Shown: positions 61,582-64,000 of the stretch, one piece after another
How positions within the stretch are numbered: position 1 is the first letter of the stretch
Layout of the letters: every line of letters begins with the position of its first letter
From: Ipomoea triloba
Lineage: Eukaryota > Streptophyta > Magnoliopsida > Solanales > Convolvulaceae
Reading direction: 5' to 3'
Assembly: GCF_003576645.1 (NCBI RefSeq)
Contig: NC_044917.1
Coordinates: forward strand, 524,692-588,691
DNA length: 64,000 nucleotides
Made by a program: the position numbers and the translations under genes
Notes under the pieces: generated by a model
Seen by the model: only the letters and a program-made list of their open reading frames with translations
The model's database searches: none
Told to the model about the DNA's origin: nothing

Positions 61582-64000
61582 ATGGATTCTTATAGGCCAT
61601 TCCAGCCCCCGTCGCAACCCGCGTTTGCTCCTCCTCCTCCCCCACCGCCGAATCAGAATCCTCTGCAACCTCCCCCGCCAGCATCCACCGCAGGGCAGCC
61701 GCGAGGGAATCAGCCATCTCAGAATTGGGGGGGATACGGTAATTATCAACATGCGCCGCCGCATTTTAGCGGCCCTATTCCGCTGCCACCACCACCCCAG
61801 TCTCATCAGTATCCGCCACCCCCGCCTCCGCCGGATTCTTCGTACCCTCCTCCACCACCGCCACCACAAGCTGCTCCCCCAGCTCCACCAGTGTATTATC
61901 CTTCTTCTCAATACTCGCAATACAACCAACACCAGCATTTACAACCCCCACCTCCACCTCCTCCACCTTCCTCTCCTCCCCCAAATTCAGCAATTCCTCC
62001 TCCTCCGCCACCTTCTTCACCCCCACCACCCCCTTCCTCAGCTCCCCCTGCGCATCCAAGTAATGAAAGCAGGCCTGCAGCTGAGAAAGCAGCTCCCAAG
62101 GATGGAAGGGATTCTGGGTGGCGAGAATCAGGGCATGGGAATCACGGGATACCCTCTAAGCAGAAACCTCCTGTTCCTCCCATGCAAGTGAAGAAACCAA
62201 ATGCTCCTTCTGGAAGAGTTGAGACAGAGGAAGAGAGGAGGTTGCGGAAGAAGAGAGAGTATGAGAAACAAAGGCATGAAGAGAAACATAGGCATCATTT
62301 AAAAGAATCCCAGAACAAGGTGCTGCAGAAGACCCAAATGCTAACTTCTGGAGCGAAGGGTCATGGTTCCATTAGTGCATCACACATGGCTGACAGGAGA
62401 ACTGCTCCTTTGTTAAGTGGGGAGAGAACTGAAAATCGGTTGAAGAAGCCAACAACATTTCTCTGCAAGCTGAAGTGAGTATATTGAGTAGCATGTTTGG
62501 CATGTGTGCTAAGCAATTTGAAACTTGTTTTTGAATTGGCATCTGAATACTAGTAACTGCTCTCATTATTTGTTGTTGATGGTGCCTAACAAAATGCTGT
62601 ATTTTTGTCTGCAGGTTCCGAAATGAATTGCCAGATCCAACAGCACAGCCAAAGCTCATGTCTTTAAGAAGAGACAAAGATAGGTAAGCAATTTTTGGTG
62701 TCTCTTCATACTGCAGGTTTGCTTGTGTTCTTTAGATATGGGATATTGCCTCTATTGGACATTGTATGCTACAATATTTTTGTCTATCTGTCCATATTTT
62801 TGTCTTGACTCATATCTATAGTGCTGTGAGGTATCTGAAAATACTACTATGCTTTTACTATGCAATCTGCATTTTCATCCTAGTGTGGATCTTGGTGATG
62901 CGATCTTTAGTTGTCTTCTCCCTGAATGCTTTAGCTTTTCATAACTACAGGCTGTAGTTGCATTCTTTTCATTTGCTCTTTTAAGGTAAGAAGTTTATGT
63001 TTGCAGATTTACCAAATACACCATCACTTCATTAGAGAAAATGCACAAGCCTCAACTATATGTTGAACCAGATCTCGGAATCCCTCTTGACCTGCTTGAT
63101 CTCAGTGTATATAAGTATGTTTCTTCTCCTTCATACTTCTCAAACAGCTTGTTTTTGAAGTAAAATAAATCTAATTTCCACTAATTGCTATTTCGGTAGC
63201 CCCCCCAAGGGTGAAAGGACTCCCCTGGATCTCGAGGATGAGGCCTTGTTGCGTGATGATGATCCTGTAACCCCTATCAAGAAAGATGGCATTAAAAGGA
63301 AAGACAGGCCAACTGACAAGGGTGTTTCTTGGCTAGTCAAAACACAATATATATCTTCTCTAAGCATGGATTCAACAAAACAGGTTTCTGCCGATTCTGC
63401 TGTTATTGGACAGTTCTCCATAAATAGTGCCAAAACTTTTACTTATTTGGTTTTCAATGCTATATGTAGTCTCTGACTGAAAAGCAAGCGAAGGAATTAC
63501 GAGAAAATAAAGGAGGCCAAAACATTTTGGAGAACCTTAATAACAGGTTGCTTCCAATAATTTTGTTCTGTGTCAATATGGCAAAAGAGATAAATAGACC
63601 TTAACATTTTTTTTAAACTAAATACCCACTCTATGTTTTCAGGGATAGACAAATAAAAGAAATTAAGGCTTCTTTTGAGGCATGCAAGTCACGACCTGTT
63701 CATGCAACCAATCCAAAACTACAGCCTACTAAAGTTTTACCCCTTTTCCCAGACTTTGATCGGTAAGTTTCCTTTGTTCTATACTTCTATTAAGATTTGC
63801 ATTTGCTTGCCTATACTGCCCTTTAGTAAGTCTCATTCTATTATGCAATCGTGTTAGGTTTACTGAGAGATAGAAGATTGACAAGTTAAAACATAAGGAA
63901 AAATTAATTATCAGCTGCGTGAAAACAGTTTACATTGAACATTAGAACTTAGAAGTGCATCCCCCCCTCCCCCCCCTCCCCCCCTCCCCCCCCCCACACA
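61582..64000 (+). CDS. ELF7: RNA polymerase II-associated factor 1 homolog (ELF7/VIP2-like), 5' part
   Basis: Paf1 is the core subunit of the PAF1 complex, which couples RNA polymerase II elongation to histone H2B ubiquitination and H3K4/K36 methylation. In Arabidopsis, loss of ELF7 causes early flowering through low FLC. Visible exons: 61582-62474, 62615-62683, 63007-63114, 63200-63383, 63470-63546, 63643-63762; the rest lies beyond the window. The first about 160 residues are proline-rich with several runs of 7 or 8 Pro. A charged helix follows (EEERRLRKKREYEKQRHEEK), then the conserved Paf1 core: FLCKLKFRNELPDPTAQPK, RFTKYTITSLEK, PLDLLDLSVY and VSWLVKTQYIS. The start is the ATG at 61582, not the in-frame GTG at 61576. 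Confidence 0.92.
63958..64000. repeat. C-rich low-complexity tract at the window end
   Basis: Runs of 6 to 11 C separated by single T, ending in ACACA, lie inside the last visible ELF7 intron. It may be a true simple repeat or low-quality sequence. Confidence 0.8.

Noticed and set aside
61625..62191. 188-aa frame overlapping ELF7 exon 1, plus antisense Gly-rich frames
   Set aside because: Shadow frames of the proline-codon repeats.

Overview
This is a stretch of nuclear DNA from a flowering plant, almost certainly a eudicot. It is AT-rich, and its genes have many short GT-AG introns. The intergenic space is full of MITEs, SINE-like copies and LINE fragments. The gene families present (HD-ZIP III, MUT9-like kinase, SAWADEE homeodomain protein, pleiotropic drug resistance ABCG transporter, plastid NADP-malic enzyme, KUA1/MYBH-type MYB, PAF1/ELF7) are all land-plant families. 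I cannot name the species. An asterid is a weak guess.

Layout. 1-7523: nested repeats, then a promoter and leader that is partly present twice (4853-5190 and 6313-7085). 7524-12553 (+): an 18-exon HD-ZIP III gene encoding 836 aa, with a miR165/166 site split by an intron. 16672-17250 (+): an intronless, GC-rich DUF761 gene behind a repeat-bounded GC-rich insert. 22115-26280 (+): a 16-exon MUT9-like kinase (701 aa). 27332-30527 (-): a 9-exon SAWADEE homeodomain protein (272 aa), convergent with the kinase. 31242-33695: a 5'-truncated LINE plus flank, printed twice around an N gap and probably an assembly artefact. 33734-35778 (-): a 2OG/Fe(II)-oxygenase-like protein (370 aa) that appears to lack its iron ligands and ends in a hydrophobic tail. 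35779-42724: mostly AT-rich spacer, with one 53-aa small ORF of unknown identity at 37254-37415 (-). 42725-50952 (+): a 22-exon full-size ABCG/PDR transporter (1489 aa). 52320-56660 (+): a 20-exon plastid-type NADP-malic enzyme (643 aa). 57261-59565 (-): a 3-exon MYB-related repressor (375 aa), convergent with the malic enzyme. 61582 to the window end (+): the 5' part of the Paf1 subunit gene ELF7/VIP2, cut by the window edge.

The genes do not form a pathway. Several act on chromatin or transcription (HD-ZIP III, MUT9-like kinase, SAWADEE protein, MYB, PAF1), but each is an independent plant gene. Exon models were built by hand from splice signals and reading frame. For the six complete multi-exon genes the exon sum is divisible by three and the length matches the family, or (for the oxygenase-like and SAWADEE proteins) fits the visible domains.

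The best leads are the duplicated HD-ZIP III leader, the degenerate oxygenase with a possible tail anchor, the unlisted 53-aa ORF, the gap-flanking duplication, and the nested repeat history at the left end. No clearly new multi-gene system is visible.
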